Assembly: GCF_014773485.1 (NCBI RefSeq)
Contig: NZ_JACXBP010000014.1
Span: 1 to 64,000, forward strand
Length of the DNA stretch: 64,000 bases
Reading direction: 5' to 3'
DNA from: Erwinia aphidicola
GTDB lineage: Bacteria; Pseudomonadota; Gammaproteobacteria; Enterobacterales; Enterobacteriaceae
Part shown: piece after piece, positions 27,088 through 35,353 of the stretch
Layout of the letters: every line of letters starts with the position of its first letter
Position numbering within the stretch: position 1 is the first letter of the stretch
Made by a program: the position numbers and the translations under genes
Notes under the pieces: generated by a model
Told to the model about the DNA's origin: nothing
What the model saw: the letters and a program-made list of their open reading frames with translations, nothing else
Database searches by the model: none

Positions 27088-28380
27088 CTATTCGCCCCAG
27101 CGTTCTCTGAGGTAGTTAACCGCCTCCTGCGTCTGCATCTGGTTTAGGTAGTTTTCCCGGAACAGGATGGTGCCGTTGATTTGCGGCACAGCTTCGTTCA
27201 GGTCGAGCTGTTTTTTTAGCTCGGGCACGCCGCCGCCAATCATCCAGTCAGGTTCATTTTTTGACGGCTCACCCACTTTATACAGCGCGATGCCAATGTA
27301 GAGGCGGGTATGAGTCGGCTTGACCACATCCGCCCACCATTTTGCCAGCACGTCATAGCGTGCCGCCTGGCGGGCAAAGGGCCAGTAGAGCTGCGGGGCG
27401 ATATAGTCCAGCAGCCCCTGCTGCACCCAGCGGCGAGTATCGGCATAGGCTTCATCGTATGCCGCCGCGCCGCGCGTGTCGGAGCCGGCCGCATCGTGCG
27501 AAAGGTTGCGCCATACCCCCGCCGGACTGACGCCAAACTCCACGTCAGGTTTCAGATGTTTGATGGTGCGTGATACCTGTTCGATCAGCTGCTGGGTGTT
27601 GTGCCGCCGCCAGTCAGCTTTGCTGGCAAAGCCCTGACCATAGGTCCGGAAGGTCTGAGAGTCGTTGAGCATTGAACCCGCGGATTCTGCATAGAAATAG
27701 TCATCGAACTGCACGCCGTCAACGGGATAACGCGCCACCACTTCGGCCACGATGCTGGTGATCCAGTCACGCGCCTCCGGGATGCCAGGGTCCAGCACAA
27801 AGCGGTCACCGGCGGTGCGGATCCACTCTTTATGCAGCACGTAAACGCTGGCCGGATGCAGCGACAGCGTGCGGTTTAACTCAGCAACGGTGGACGCTTT
27901 GGTGTTCACCGACACGCGATAAGGGTTGAGCCAGGCGTGGACTTTCATACCGCGCTTGTGAGCTTCATCCAGCATAAACTGCAGCGGGTCGTAGCCAGGA
28001 TCCTTGCCAATCTCGCCCGTCAGCATATCGGACCACGGCAGTATTTTGGATGCCCACAGCGCAGTGCCATCCGGTTTCACCTGGAAAAACACGGCGTTGA
28101 CACCGAGACTTTTCAGCTTATCCAGCTTATCGGTCAGCGCTTTCTGCTGTTGGCTGATGCGCGCGGCGGCACTGCTGGCATTGATTGAGGCCACCGGCGG
28201 CCAGTCAAGGCGGGAAACGGTTGCCAACCAGACACCTCTTAACGGCGGCTGACCCTGCTGCGGTTCCACCGGCAATGGCTTTGTGACCACCGGGAAAGGA
28301 GTAACCAGCGACTTTGGCGGTTGCGAAGAGCAGCTGACCAGCAGCAGGAGAGCTACACAGGCTGTGCTAACTGTCTTCAT
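27088..28380 (-). CDS. digH: YddW/DigH-type glycosyl hydrolase lipoprotein (GHL10)
   Basis: A 430-residue outer-membrane-type lipoprotein. From ATG 28380, MKTVSTACVALLLLVSC is a signal with a lipobox (LVSC). The GHL10 domain follows: LRGVWLATVSRLDWPP, LKSLGVNAVFFQVKPDG, VHAWLNPYRVS, VDGVQFDDYFYAES and FGVSPAGVWRN. E. coli DigH (YddW) is similar in length (439) and cleaves denuded peptidoglycan glycans at the septum. The DD in QFDDYF is the likely catalytic region. Monocistronic, with a divergent gtr operon. Confidence 0.88.
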   Translation of the reverse strand: MKTVSTACVALLLLVSCSSQPPKSLVTPFPVVTKPLPVEPQQGQPPLRGVWLATVSRLDWPPVASINASSAAARISQQQKALTDKLDKLKSLGVNAVFFQVKPDGTALWASKILPWSDMLTGEIGKDPGYDPLQFMLDEAHKRGMKVHAWLNPYRVSVNTKASTVAELNRTLSLHPASVYVLHKEWIRTAGDRFVLDPGIPEARDWITSIVAEVVARYPVDGVQFDDYFYAESAGSMLNDSQTFRTYGQGFASKADWRRHNTQQLIEQVSRTIKHLKPDVEFGVSPAGVWRNLSHDAAGSDTRGAAAYDEAYADTRRWVQQGLLDYIAPQLYWPFARQAARYDVLAKWWADVVKPTHTRLYIGIALYKVGEPSKNEPDWMIGGGVPELKKQLDLNEAVPQINGTILFRENYLNQMQTQEAVNYLRERWGE

Positions 28381-28582
28381 GCTGGATAACGATGGCAAGC
28401 AGCGAGGGCGGGTGATGGTATGCTCCGGTTCATTACGGTGGTGATGAGATAGCGAACATTCTCTTATTATCCAAAATTAAGTCAATGCTTTAGCTATAGA
28501 CATATTCCGCGGCGAATGATGAGATTCCCCGCTATGCTTGTGTATCACCAGTTTTGCCAGCGACTGTTCCTGAGGAATATCG

Positions 28583-29017
28583 ATGGGTAATAAGGGCATT
28601 TCTGCAGGTACCGTTTACGGTATTCCAATCACCTTTATCCGCTATGGCTTAACCGGGGGGCTTAATACCCTGGTGCACTGGCTGGTGTTTTTCACCGGCT
28701 ATAGCCTGTTTCATTTTAATCAGGCCAGCGCCAACGCAGTCGCCTTTGCCTGCGCGGTAACGGTGAGCTTTTTTATTAACGCCCGCTGGACGTTCAGTAG
28801 CCCTGTGTCGCTTAAGCGCTATCTATTGTGGGTCAGCTTTATGGCGTTTTTCGCTCTCTTTACCGGCTGGTGTGGGGACTTACTGGTGCTCAATCCCTTC
28901 CTTACGCTGATAATTTTTTCTGCGTTAAGTCTGGTGATCGGTTTTTTTTTGCCAACCGTTTCGTTTTCAGGTGAGGATCGGAATGCTGATATCTCTGGTG
29001 GTGCCCGTGTGGAATGA
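28583..29017 (+). CDS. gtrA: GtrA family flippase, frameshifted at its 3' end
   Basis: A 144-residue membrane protein of the GtrA family, thought to flip undecaprenyl-phosphate-glucose. ITFIRYGLTGGLNTLVHWL opens the first of four helices and FINARWTFSS is a family mark. After IGFF the frame runs through a T9 tract (28942–28950) into a 29-residue non-homologous tail. With one more T the frame would read GFFFANRFVFR and stop at TGA 28972–28974, the normal GtrA ending. The protein is otherwise full length, so the product may be partly active, or the locus may be switchable. It overlaps gtrB. Confidence 0.85.
   Translation: MGNKGISAGTVYGIPITFIRYGLTGGLNTLVHWLVFFTGYSLFHFNQASANAVAFACAVTVSFFINARWTFSSPVSLKRYLLWVSFMAFFALFTGWCGDLLVLNPFLTLIIFSALSLVIGFFLPTVSFSGEDRNADISGGARVE
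28942..28950 (+). repeat. T9 homopolymer in gtrA
   Basis: Nine consecutive T residues, within the last codons of the GtrA core. The count sets which of two C-termini is made. A tract of ten would restore the canonical end. Confidence 0.85.
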
Positions 29018-29915
29018 GGAGGAGGCCGTACCGGTTTTTTACCGCGCGCTGGATATCCTCGGCGATCTGCAGCTGGAACTTATATTTGTTAATGACGGCA
29101 GTAGTGACAGCACCGCCGAGGTGATTGAGCGACTGATAGCCAACGATGAGAGGCTGGTGCTGGTTAATTTGCGTCGTAATTTCGGCAAAGAAGCCGCTCT
29201 GCTGGCGGGATTTAATTATTCTACTGGCGATGCCGTTATTCCGCTGGACGTTGATATGCAGGATCCCATAGAGCTTATTCCCGAGCTGGTCACCATCTGG
29301 CAGCAGAAGGGGGTGGATATGGTACTGGCGCGGCGCAGCGATCGGAGTGCTGATTCCTTCCTGAAACGTATCTCCTCGCGCTGGTATTACAAAATGCATA
29401 ACGTGTTAGCGCGCGAGAAGATTGAAGAGAACGTTGGCGATTTTCGCCTGTTATCGCGCAATACGGTTGATGCGATCTGTTCACTTCCCGAGCACACCGT
29501 GTTTATGAAAGGCATGATGCCGTGGGTGGGGGGCAAGACCGCTATTCTGGACTATGCCAGGATGCCGCGCGTGGTGGGTAAAACGAAATTTAACGGCTGG
29601 AGCCTGTGGAATTTCGCCCTTGACGGTATTACCTCATTTTCTACACTGCCACTCCGCGTGTGGACCTATATAGGCGGCGTCGTCGCCGTTATTTCTCTGC
29701 TTTATGGTATCTGGATTGTGCTATCAAAATTTATCTGGGGCAATGCGGTTGCCGGCTATTCTTCGCTGATGACGGTCATGCTGTTCCTCGGCGGTGTGCA
29801 GCTGATTGGCATTGGTATTCTCGGTGAATATATCGGTCGCATGTATACCGAGAGTAAGAACAGGCCGCGTTATATTATTGAGAGCGTGCTGAGGAAGAAA
29901 AATGACGGCCAGTGA
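28983..29915 (+). CDS. gtrB: GtrB family bactoprenol glucosyl transferase
   Basis: A 310-residue GT2 enzyme that moves glucose from UDP-glucose to undecaprenyl phosphate. LISLVVPVWNEEEAVPVFYR, LIFVNDGSSDST, LRRNFGKEAALLAG and PLDVDMQDPIELI (metal-binding DxD-like) are diagnostic. Two C-terminal helices (YIGGVVAVISLLYGIWIVL and MTVMLFLGGVQLIGIGILGE) anchor it to the membrane. The ATG at 28983 is preferred to a GTG at 28971. It overlaps gtrA and gtrC, so it is translationally coupled. Confidence 0.92.
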   Translation: MLISLVVPVWNEEEAVPVFYRALDILGDLQLELIFVNDGSSDSTAEVIERLIANDERLVLVNLRRNFGKEAALLAGFNYSTGDAVIPLDVDMQDPIELIPELVTIWQQKGVDMVLARRSDRSADSFLKRISSRWYYKMHNVLAREKIEENVGDFRLLSRNTVDAICSLPEHTVFMKGMMPWVGGKTAILDYARMPRVVGKTKFNGWSLWNFALDGITSFSTLPLRVWTYIGGVVAVISLLYGIWIVLSKFIWGNAVAGYSSLMTVMLFLGGVQLIGIGILGEYIGRMYTESKNRPRYIIESVLRKKNDGQ

Positions 29916-31410
29916 GATTCAGCCCGTTTCCCGTTTACGGCAGATAGTCTTTACCTTCGCGATAGCGCTGCTGGCGACCCTACCGGTCTGGACCAGCAAA
30001 CTCTATTACCGTGACGATCTGTACCGGATATTCAATGGCAGCACCTCGGCGTGGCTGTCAAATGGCCGGCCAATGACCTGGCTGCTGCAGTCGATGCTAT
30101 CGTTCAGCAGCAACCTTAGCGATATCTCACCACTTAATTTGTTAATCGGTCTGCTGGCGCTGAGCATTGCCTCGGTGATCTATATCGAGAAGCTGCGCAT
30201 CCCACTCACCGGTTATTGGGCGCTGATACCCCCCCTGTTCATCATCCTTAACCCTTTTCTGGTGCAGTGCCTGCTTTACGCCTATGACAGTCTGACCATC
30301 CTGCTTGCCTTCGCCATTGCGATGATGGCCAGCCTGAAGCTGAGGCCGGGCGGGTTGCAGCAGCTCATCCTTGACGTGCTGCTTTTGCTGATGGTTCTGA
30401 CGCTCTATCAGTCCGGCTTAAACCTGTTTATTGGCTGCGTGGCGTTACTGGCTGTATGCCGCATTATTCAACATTTACCCGTCTGGCAATGGCTTGGCGT
30501 CAAGATATTCGCGCTGCTGATTGCTGTGCTGATCTATAAATACGGCATCAGCGGCCCCCTGATTGATAAAGCGGATTTATACAGCATGCAGCATAATCAG
30601 CTGCTGATTCCCGGGCCGGGCGCGCTGCATATTCTGACTGAAAGCATCAGACGTTATTACTCCCTGTTTTTCAGCGCTTACCCTGGGTGGCGAGCCGGGT
30701 TTGTTTGGGGGCCTGTTCTGTTTGCTGCCGTCGGCCTTGGCATTACTGGAATCCGGTTAAAGCAGCAGCAAAGACTCAATGTCTCCACTCTGCTGCTGCT
30801 GTCAACAACACTACCAGTGGCCATTGCATCCGTTGCCGGACTCTCGCTTATGCTGGCCAGCCCGGTTTTTGTTCCGCGCATGCTGGCAGCCTGGGGAGTG
30901 ACTCTGCTGTTCTGCTTTTATATCAGCGTTCAGGCATGGCCTGCGTTGAGGCGGTGGTTAGCTGGGCTGAGCGGAGTTCTGCTGCTGTACCATCTGGTGG
31001 TGATGCTGGCCTGCTTTAACACGGTGGTCAACAGCCAGCGCTACGAGTTTAGCGTGATGGCTCAAATTAAAAGTGACTTCTACCGACTGCCCGCACGCAG
31101 CATTGATAGCATGGCATTTATCGGTCAATTAGATGATGCGCCTGAGGTGCGAACTAATATCAAAAATCTCCCCCTGATTAACAACATACGCATGAAAATG
31201 CTGGGCGAGTCAGAACCCTGGATTTGGCAGGCGCTAATCGCCCATGCCGACTTACCGTTAAAATCAATCAGAGCGACTGAGCTGATTCGGGCGGCAAAGC
31301 CGCATAACTATCTTTCTCAGGGGCCCGAGTATGACGCCTATGTTGTCAACAGTACCTTGGTGATTGATTTCCGTAAGTCAGGTGGGGTGGTGGAGGCTGA
31401 TGCTCAGTAG
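29902..31410 (+). CDS. GtrII-type glucosyltransferase (gtrC position)
   Basis: A 502-residue polytopic protein with about ten hydrophobic helices and the N-terminal motif KLYYRDDLYRIFNGSTSAWL with NGRPMTWLL, typical of the GtrII family (serotype-converting glucosyl transferases). The DD in YRDDLYR is the expected catalytic acidic pair in the periplasmic loop after helix 1. It is the serotype-specific third gene of a gtrABC operon and would add glucose to O-antigen units in the periplasm. It overlaps gtrB by 14 bases. Confidence 0.85.
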   Translation: MTASEIQPVSRLRQIVFTFAIALLATLPVWTSKLYYRDDLYRIFNGSTSAWLSNGRPMTWLLQSMLSFSSNLSDISPLNLLIGLLALSIASVIYIEKLRIPLTGYWALIPPLFIILNPFLVQCLLYAYDSLTILLAFAIAMMASLKLRPGGLQQLILDVLLLLMVLTLYQSGLNLFIGCVALLAVCRIIQHLPVWQWLGVKIFALLIAVLIYKYGISGPLIDKADLYSMQHNQLLIPGPGALHILTESIRRYYSLFFSAYPGWRAGFVWGPVLFAAVGLGITGIRLKQQQRLNVSTLLLLSTTLPVAIASVAGLSLMLASPVFVPRMLAAWGVTLLFCFYISVQAWPALRRWLAGLSGVLLLYHLVVMLACFNTVVNSQRYEFSVMAQIKSDFYRLPARSIDSMAFIGQLDDAPEVRTNIKNLPLINNIRMKMLGESEPWIWQALIAHADLPLKSIRATELIRAAKPHNYLSQGPEYDAYVVNSTLVIDFRKSGGVVEADAQ

Positions 31411-32066
31411 GCTGGATAGCATGTCAGTGCAAAGAAAAGGATGAATATGCCAGATAAATTATACGAGATAATCTATTAACGATATCTTTCCAGGTAAGCC
31501 GGAGTAGTAGATAAGAGGGACATTAGTTACAACACACACGATTCTGTTCCAGTTTTCTGTGTAAACCTCAGCTTCATAGAAACGGTAAGCTTCCAGCTCC
31601 CCACTGCAAAGCCCCGCCGCCCCGGGCCGTAGGCCCGGAACAGAGTGGCTTTGATGCCGGGTGTTGTAACTATCTATTTTATGGCTTTGGGAGGCATGGC
31701 TTCAGGTTATGGATACACGCCCGTAAGCGGCCCTACCGGCCCGCTAACGCGGAGATACGCCCGGTCTTCGACCGGACCACTCCGACGGCGCAGGACAAGA
31801 TTCTACGTCGCAGTTAGCGGGGCTGGCTTAGCAGGGCGAGGTGGGATTAGTAAAACCTATCGATATCGGGCGGCTGCGCCGCGTCACGGCGACCCTGACC
31901 GACTGTGTTCTGTGGGACTATGGCTGTCGCCTTTATGCGCTCGCGCATTGAAAACAGAAACCTATCTACAGCTAAAAGCGTTTTTTCACGAACTATGGAG
32001 GAGCCGGGGCTCTAAGAAATAGAGAATGAGTCACCACAATTTAGTCACTGAATCACCACCAATACT
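31411..32066. other. Unidentified GC-rich non-coding or degenerate element
   Basis: Most of this gap has no supported gene. A perfect 10-bp inverted repeat (GTTACAACAC at 31526–31535, GTGTTGTAAC at 31661–31670) brackets a GC-rich hairpin-forming stretch (CCGGGCC-GTA-GGCCCGG near 31623–31640). A frame at 31645–32022 encodes a 125-residue peptide starting MALMPGVVTIYFMALGGMAS, but its Pro/Arg-rich remainder (TGPLTRRYARSSTGPLRRRR) looks like read-through of structured DNA. It may be a dispersed repeat or RNA element. It lies between the gtr operon and the biosynthetic cluster. Confidence 0.4.
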
Positions 32067-32090
32067 GATAATGATAATGATAATGATTAT
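32067..32090. promoter_or_regulatory. Fur-box-like GATAAT array
   Basis: Three GATAAT units followed by GATTAT match the Fur consensus at 16 of 19 positions over the first 19 bases. No gene starts within 200 bp on either strand. It may regulate an unannotated small RNA or be a relic. Confidence 0.5.
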
Positions 32091-32118
32091 TTAAGGGCCC
32101 ATTAGTCGTGGCCTGGAA

Positions 32119-32139
32119 TTGCCTGTTGCCTGTTGCCTG
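32119..32139. repeat. 7-bp tandem repeat, three copies
   Basis: Three perfect copies of TTGCCTG lie in the non-coding space before the ATP-grasp terminator. No role is apparent. Confidence 0.8.
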
Positions 32140-32231
32140 TTTCTAACTATGCGTGATAATTGCCGTCATCCTGCGCATTGTGCCCTATCATAAAGGCTTT
32201 GTTCGACCCTTTACGCAGCGCGAACTGCGCA

Positions 32232-32274
32232 TAATTAAAACTCCCGCTAGGCAATAGGTTTTAACTGCGGGAGT
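32232..32274 (-). terminator. Rho-independent terminator of the ATP-grasp/MFS operon
   Basis: On the minus strand an 8-bp perfect stem (ACTCCCGC with GCGGGAGT, 19-base loop) runs into TTTTAATT. It lies 12 bases after the ATP-grasp stop codon. Confidence 0.82.
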
Positions 32275-32285
32275 CAAAAGTTAAA

Positions 32286-33563
32286 CTAAGAGGTTATGCA
32301 GCTATAAAACTTACTGTTGTGTTCAATTTCATGAATAGCCTGCGTTGCTGATTCAATCTCATCATAAGATTCAGCAACAAGATACAAAGTTGCAAAGCTA
32401 TTCATGCCATTCTCAGTCATGGCTATTCTGTCACCTTGCTGGCAACCTTTTCTGATACCATGTAGCTGAGGGATAACAGAGAACAGATCCCAGTGAATTT
32501 CATGAGTGATGACACCTGGATTAGGGGCGTGAATAGTGACAGTTCTGGCAAATTTGGCGTTAGTGGGTTTTCTCAACGTATCAAACCAGCCCTGATGAGC
32601 GCTTGATAACACCGTATCCAGTACCGTAGAGGAGCCATAAATTGCAAGCGGGAAGGTCGGATCCATCATCCCCTGTAAGCGGAATCCAAAATCGATAATA
32701 ATGGGTTGGTTTTGGTGATTGACTATGACTTCAATATGGCAGGGGCCGTTTAGAACGCCCAGCTTCTCCAAAGACGCCAACACCTCCTGTTCAATAACCG
32801 AGAATACCGGTGATTCTGCAGGAATATAATCACCGGTATAATAAGCTGGTGATCCCATAATCTCTTTTTTGCGCACGTGCCAGATCTCGCGAACCACATG
32901 CTTACCCTGTGAGCTTATACTATTGACCATATACTCGCTACCAACGATTTTTGACATGGCAATAACCGAAGGAGATTCGCCCCTGCCAAAAGGGTCATTA
33001 AGTCTGAATGCTTTTTCAGCCGCTGAAGCTAAATCCGAGGAGTGGTTGCAGATAGTTACGCCTAAGGCCAGCACCCCTGCTCGTGGTTTAATCACCAATG
33101 GAAAATCTTTTTCCAAGGCTGAACAAGTTGATATTAAATTTTCAGCGTTAGTGAACTCTCTAAGGAAAAATCTGTTTCCGGGATAATCAAGTGCCTCATA
33201 AAGCATTTTTTTATCACGAAAAACGCTTTCCTCAAGACGATCGCTCGCAACAGGCACGGCTAAAGCCTGGCTTAATTTTACGGCAAGTTGGACCCCTGAT
33301 TCACCACCCGCCAATACCGAAAAGACTTTATATTTACCAAGTTGTTCAACGAGACCTTCCATATTTCCTGAAAAACTCAGGTTTTCTTTATAGAGTTCTG
33401 GGTTGTAATAGAGAGAAGTCTGAGGATGTTTTTCTGTCTGATTTTCAATATGGATACATGAAAATCCAAGGGAAATAAAGGCAGGTGCTAAATAGCGGCC
33501 AGTTCCCATGCCATCAATAATTACCGCCACCCGATCATTGCTGTGCTTGATGATCTCACTCAT
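32286..33563 (-). CDS. ATP-grasp ligase in biosynthetic cluster
   Basis: A 425-residue ATP-grasp enzyme of the carboxylate–amine ligase type, which activates a carboxylate as acyl phosphate and joins it to an amine. FPLVIKPRAGVLALGV (about 158–173) is the ATP-lysine region, GSEYMVNSISSQGKHVV the grasp loop, and HIEVIVNHQNQPIIIDFGFR (about 275–294) the Mg site, with Asp where Glu is usual, then RLQGMMDPTFP. An N-terminal pre-ATP-grasp domain opens VAVIIDGMGTGRYLAPAF. It overlaps the MFS gene stop by 4 bases. In a peptide cluster it may attach an amino acid or inactivate the product. The substrate is unknown. Confidence 0.82.
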   Translation of the reverse strand: MSEIIKHSNDRVAVIIDGMGTGRYLAPAFISLGFSCIHIENQTEKHPQTSLYYNPELYKENLSFSGNMEGLVEQLGKYKVFSVLAGGESGVQLAVKLSQALAVPVASDRLEESVFRDKKMLYEALDYPGNRFFLREFTNAENLISTCSALEKDFPLVIKPRAGVLALGVTICNHSSDLASAAEKAFRLNDPFGRGESPSVIAMSKIVGSEYMVNSISSQGKHVVREIWHVRKKEIMGSPAYYTGDYIPAESPVFSVIEQEVLASLEKLGVLNGPCHIEVIVNHQNQPIIIDFGFRLQGMMDPTFPLAIYGSSTVLDTVLSSAHQGWFDTLRKPTNAKFARTVTIHAPNPGVITHEIHWDLFSVIPQLHGIRKGCQQGDRIAMTENGMNSFATLYLVAESYDEIESATQAIHEIEHNSKFYSCITS

Positions 33564-34753
33564 GATTTATTCCTGAGATATGAGAAGAAATGAAAAATGG
33601 TCATTATAAAAATAACCGCTGAAGTCACTAATAATGCTGTAAAAGGTGATGTCAGGCTGATGATAGAAGAGAGAAGCAGGATAACAATCGCCATCGCTCC
33701 CATGACCGATACCTGTGTAACAGTAGATATATTGGCAATTTCTTCTTTAGTGCAGAGTAACATTATGTCGTTATATAGTTTAGAGTAAGCTATCTCAAAA
33801 AAGAACATATACAACAAATAAAATAAAACAGAAATATATTTGTAAGTAAAAATTGGAACTAACAGAAGAGTTAAAGCTGACAAGAAAGAACTAACTAGAA
33901 ATATAGTTTCCCTAGACGTTACTTTTTTTCGTAAGTATGAGTATGCTGTTAACCCTAACAGAATGGCAGGCCCTACACCAACCTGTAAAAAAGATATATC
34001 GATTAAATCCGCACCTTCTATAAAGGCTGGTAAAGAAGCTCTGGCTATGTTGTGAAAACCTTGCAAAAACCCTGTGACAATCAGCAGATAAATAAAAGGC
34101 TTTCTTATTAGTTGATTTTTTATCGCATATAAAAATAATGCTATAAAACCCTGTTTAACCTTCGTGCTACTTGTGGATACAATAATCGGCTGTATAAGTA
34201 GATAAGAAAGAGTGCTAATGCAATGCATGGCCATCGCAATGATAATAATGACATCCAAACCATTTTTATCTAGGAATAGCATCCCGATACCTGAGGAGGA
34301 CAATCCAACATATTGAGCCGCGTTAACAAGATTGAAACTGGACTCTAACTGATTTTTGCTATGCGCATTTTTAATGTAAACGTTACGCGCTGACTTGGAA
34401 ATGCTGTCGAGTAAACCTCTTAAGATAAGGGCTATTAACATACCTGAAGCCGGAAGATAAAAAAAACTAGATAATAAAACAAATTGTAGTACTTCAACAA
34501 TGACTAATGAACGTTTAATGTTTGATGCTGAAGCAAAGAAACTAATCAGTTGGATAAACAAAATAGGAGAAAACCACTGCATGACAAATACTAATCCAGC
34601 TAAGAAAATAGACCCGGATTGAGTATAAAAAAGATATGCCAGGCTAAGCAGGAGCAGTGTCGTACTAAAAGCAGAAGAGAATGTCCCTATAAAAAGATTA
34701 GGTAGAGAGGGTTTGGCGATAAGCTCATTTTCAGTTGAGTGCGATAAAGACAT
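33560..34753 (-). CDS. MFS exporter in biosynthetic cluster
   Basis: A 397-residue, 10–12-helix MFS protein. The N-half includes LLSLAYLFYTQSGSIFLAGL and SPILFIQLISFFASASNIKR. It is very AT-rich compared with the flanking genes, a sign of foreign origin. It is divergent from the assembly-line gene over 600 bp and co-transcribed with the ATP-grasp gene (4-base overlap). Its position makes it the likely product exporter and self-protection pump. MFS substrates cannot be read from sequence. Confidence 0.82.
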   Translation of the reverse strand: MSLSHSTENELIAKPSLPNLFIGTFSSAFSTTLLLLSLAYLFYTQSGSIFLAGLVFVMQWFSPILFIQLISFFASASNIKRSLVIVEVLQFVLLSSFFYLPASGMLIALILRGLLDSISKSARNVYIKNAHSKNQLESSFNLVNAAQYVGLSSSGIGMLFLDKNGLDVIIIIAMAMHCISTLSYLLIQPIIVSTSSTKVKQGFIALFLYAIKNQLIRKPFIYLLIVTGFLQGFHNIARASLPAFIEGADLIDISFLQVGVGPAILLGLTAYSYLRKKVTSRETIFLVSSFLSALTLLLVPIFTYKYISVLFYLLYMFFFEIAYSKLYNDIMLLCTKEEIANISTVTQVSVMGAMAIVILLLSSIISLTSPFTALLVTSAVIFIMTIFHFFSYLRNKS

Positions 34754-35148
34754 ATTGTCCCTTTTTATTTTAATTAGTTTCGACTAAGACCTATCCATGC
34801 CTCAAAATATAATCAACCTCTATTTCACCTTTGTCTAGTTAAATCGGGTCAAAACACATAAGTAATTATTCATTTTCTTGTCTGTCAACAGAACTCTCTT
34901 TGCATATTTGTTATCAACAAAATCCGGGGTTCTGCTCTTTTATCTGTAAAATACGTAATCAATATACCACGGGATTAAGTGATGTCAACACCATATCTGT
35001 ACAAAAATATTTTACATGTCATTGAAATATAAGAATTAACTTAAATTATAGTCTAAGCTTAAGATTTTTCCTTACTAACAAAATTCTAATGATTTTGATG
35101 GTTTTATAAGAATTTCTACTAGCCTCTCATTAGGGTGGTAACATCCTA

Positions 35149-35176
35149 TTGACATTTCATTCTAGGAACATATAAA
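35149..35176 (+). promoter_or_regulatory. σ70-like promoter for the NRPS gene
   Basis: A perfect TTGACA at 35149–35154 and TATAAA at 35171–35176 are separated by 16 bp. Transcription from about 35183 would leave a 170-base leader containing the three 9-bp repeats, before AGGAG at 35341 and the ATG at 35354. Confidence 0.65.
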
Positions 35177-35210
35177 TTAATCGCATGTTTTCCGCGAGCT
35201 AAACTTTAAA

Positions 35211-35237
35211 GATTTTCAAGATTTTCAAGATTTTCAA
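35211..35237 (+). repeat. 9-bp tandem repeat, three copies
   Basis: GATTTTCAA is repeated three times without change in the predicted leader of the assembly-line mRNA. Copy number could alter leader length or a protein-binding site. Confidence 0.88.
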
Positions 35238-35353
35238 GACCAGAATTATGTTCATTTTGGATTTTCTAGTTTCGTAAATTTACCGCGCCTGAATTTTTTC
35301 TATTTCATGTACTCGGATCGTAGAGTCGTTTTAATTTCACAGGAGAATTATGA

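Larger units (their letters stand above)
34754..35348. promoter_or_regulatory. AT-rich divergent control region of the cluster
   Basis: About 600 bp of strongly AT-rich DNA between the MFS gene and the assembly-line gene. It holds the σ70-like promoter at 35149–35176 and a 9-bp repeat, both listed separately. No regulator gene lies in the cluster, and AT content of this kind is typical of H-NS-silenced islands (inference). Confidence 0.6.

Noticed and set aside
31645-32022. 125-codon plus-strand frame in the gap after gtrC
   Set aside because: Covers strong DNA hairpins, Pro/Arg-rich, with no family; kept only as an unidentified element.
34754-35353. JUMPstart/ops element in the cluster leader
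   Set aside because: No GGCGGTAG-type core was found, so RfaH control cannot be claimed.
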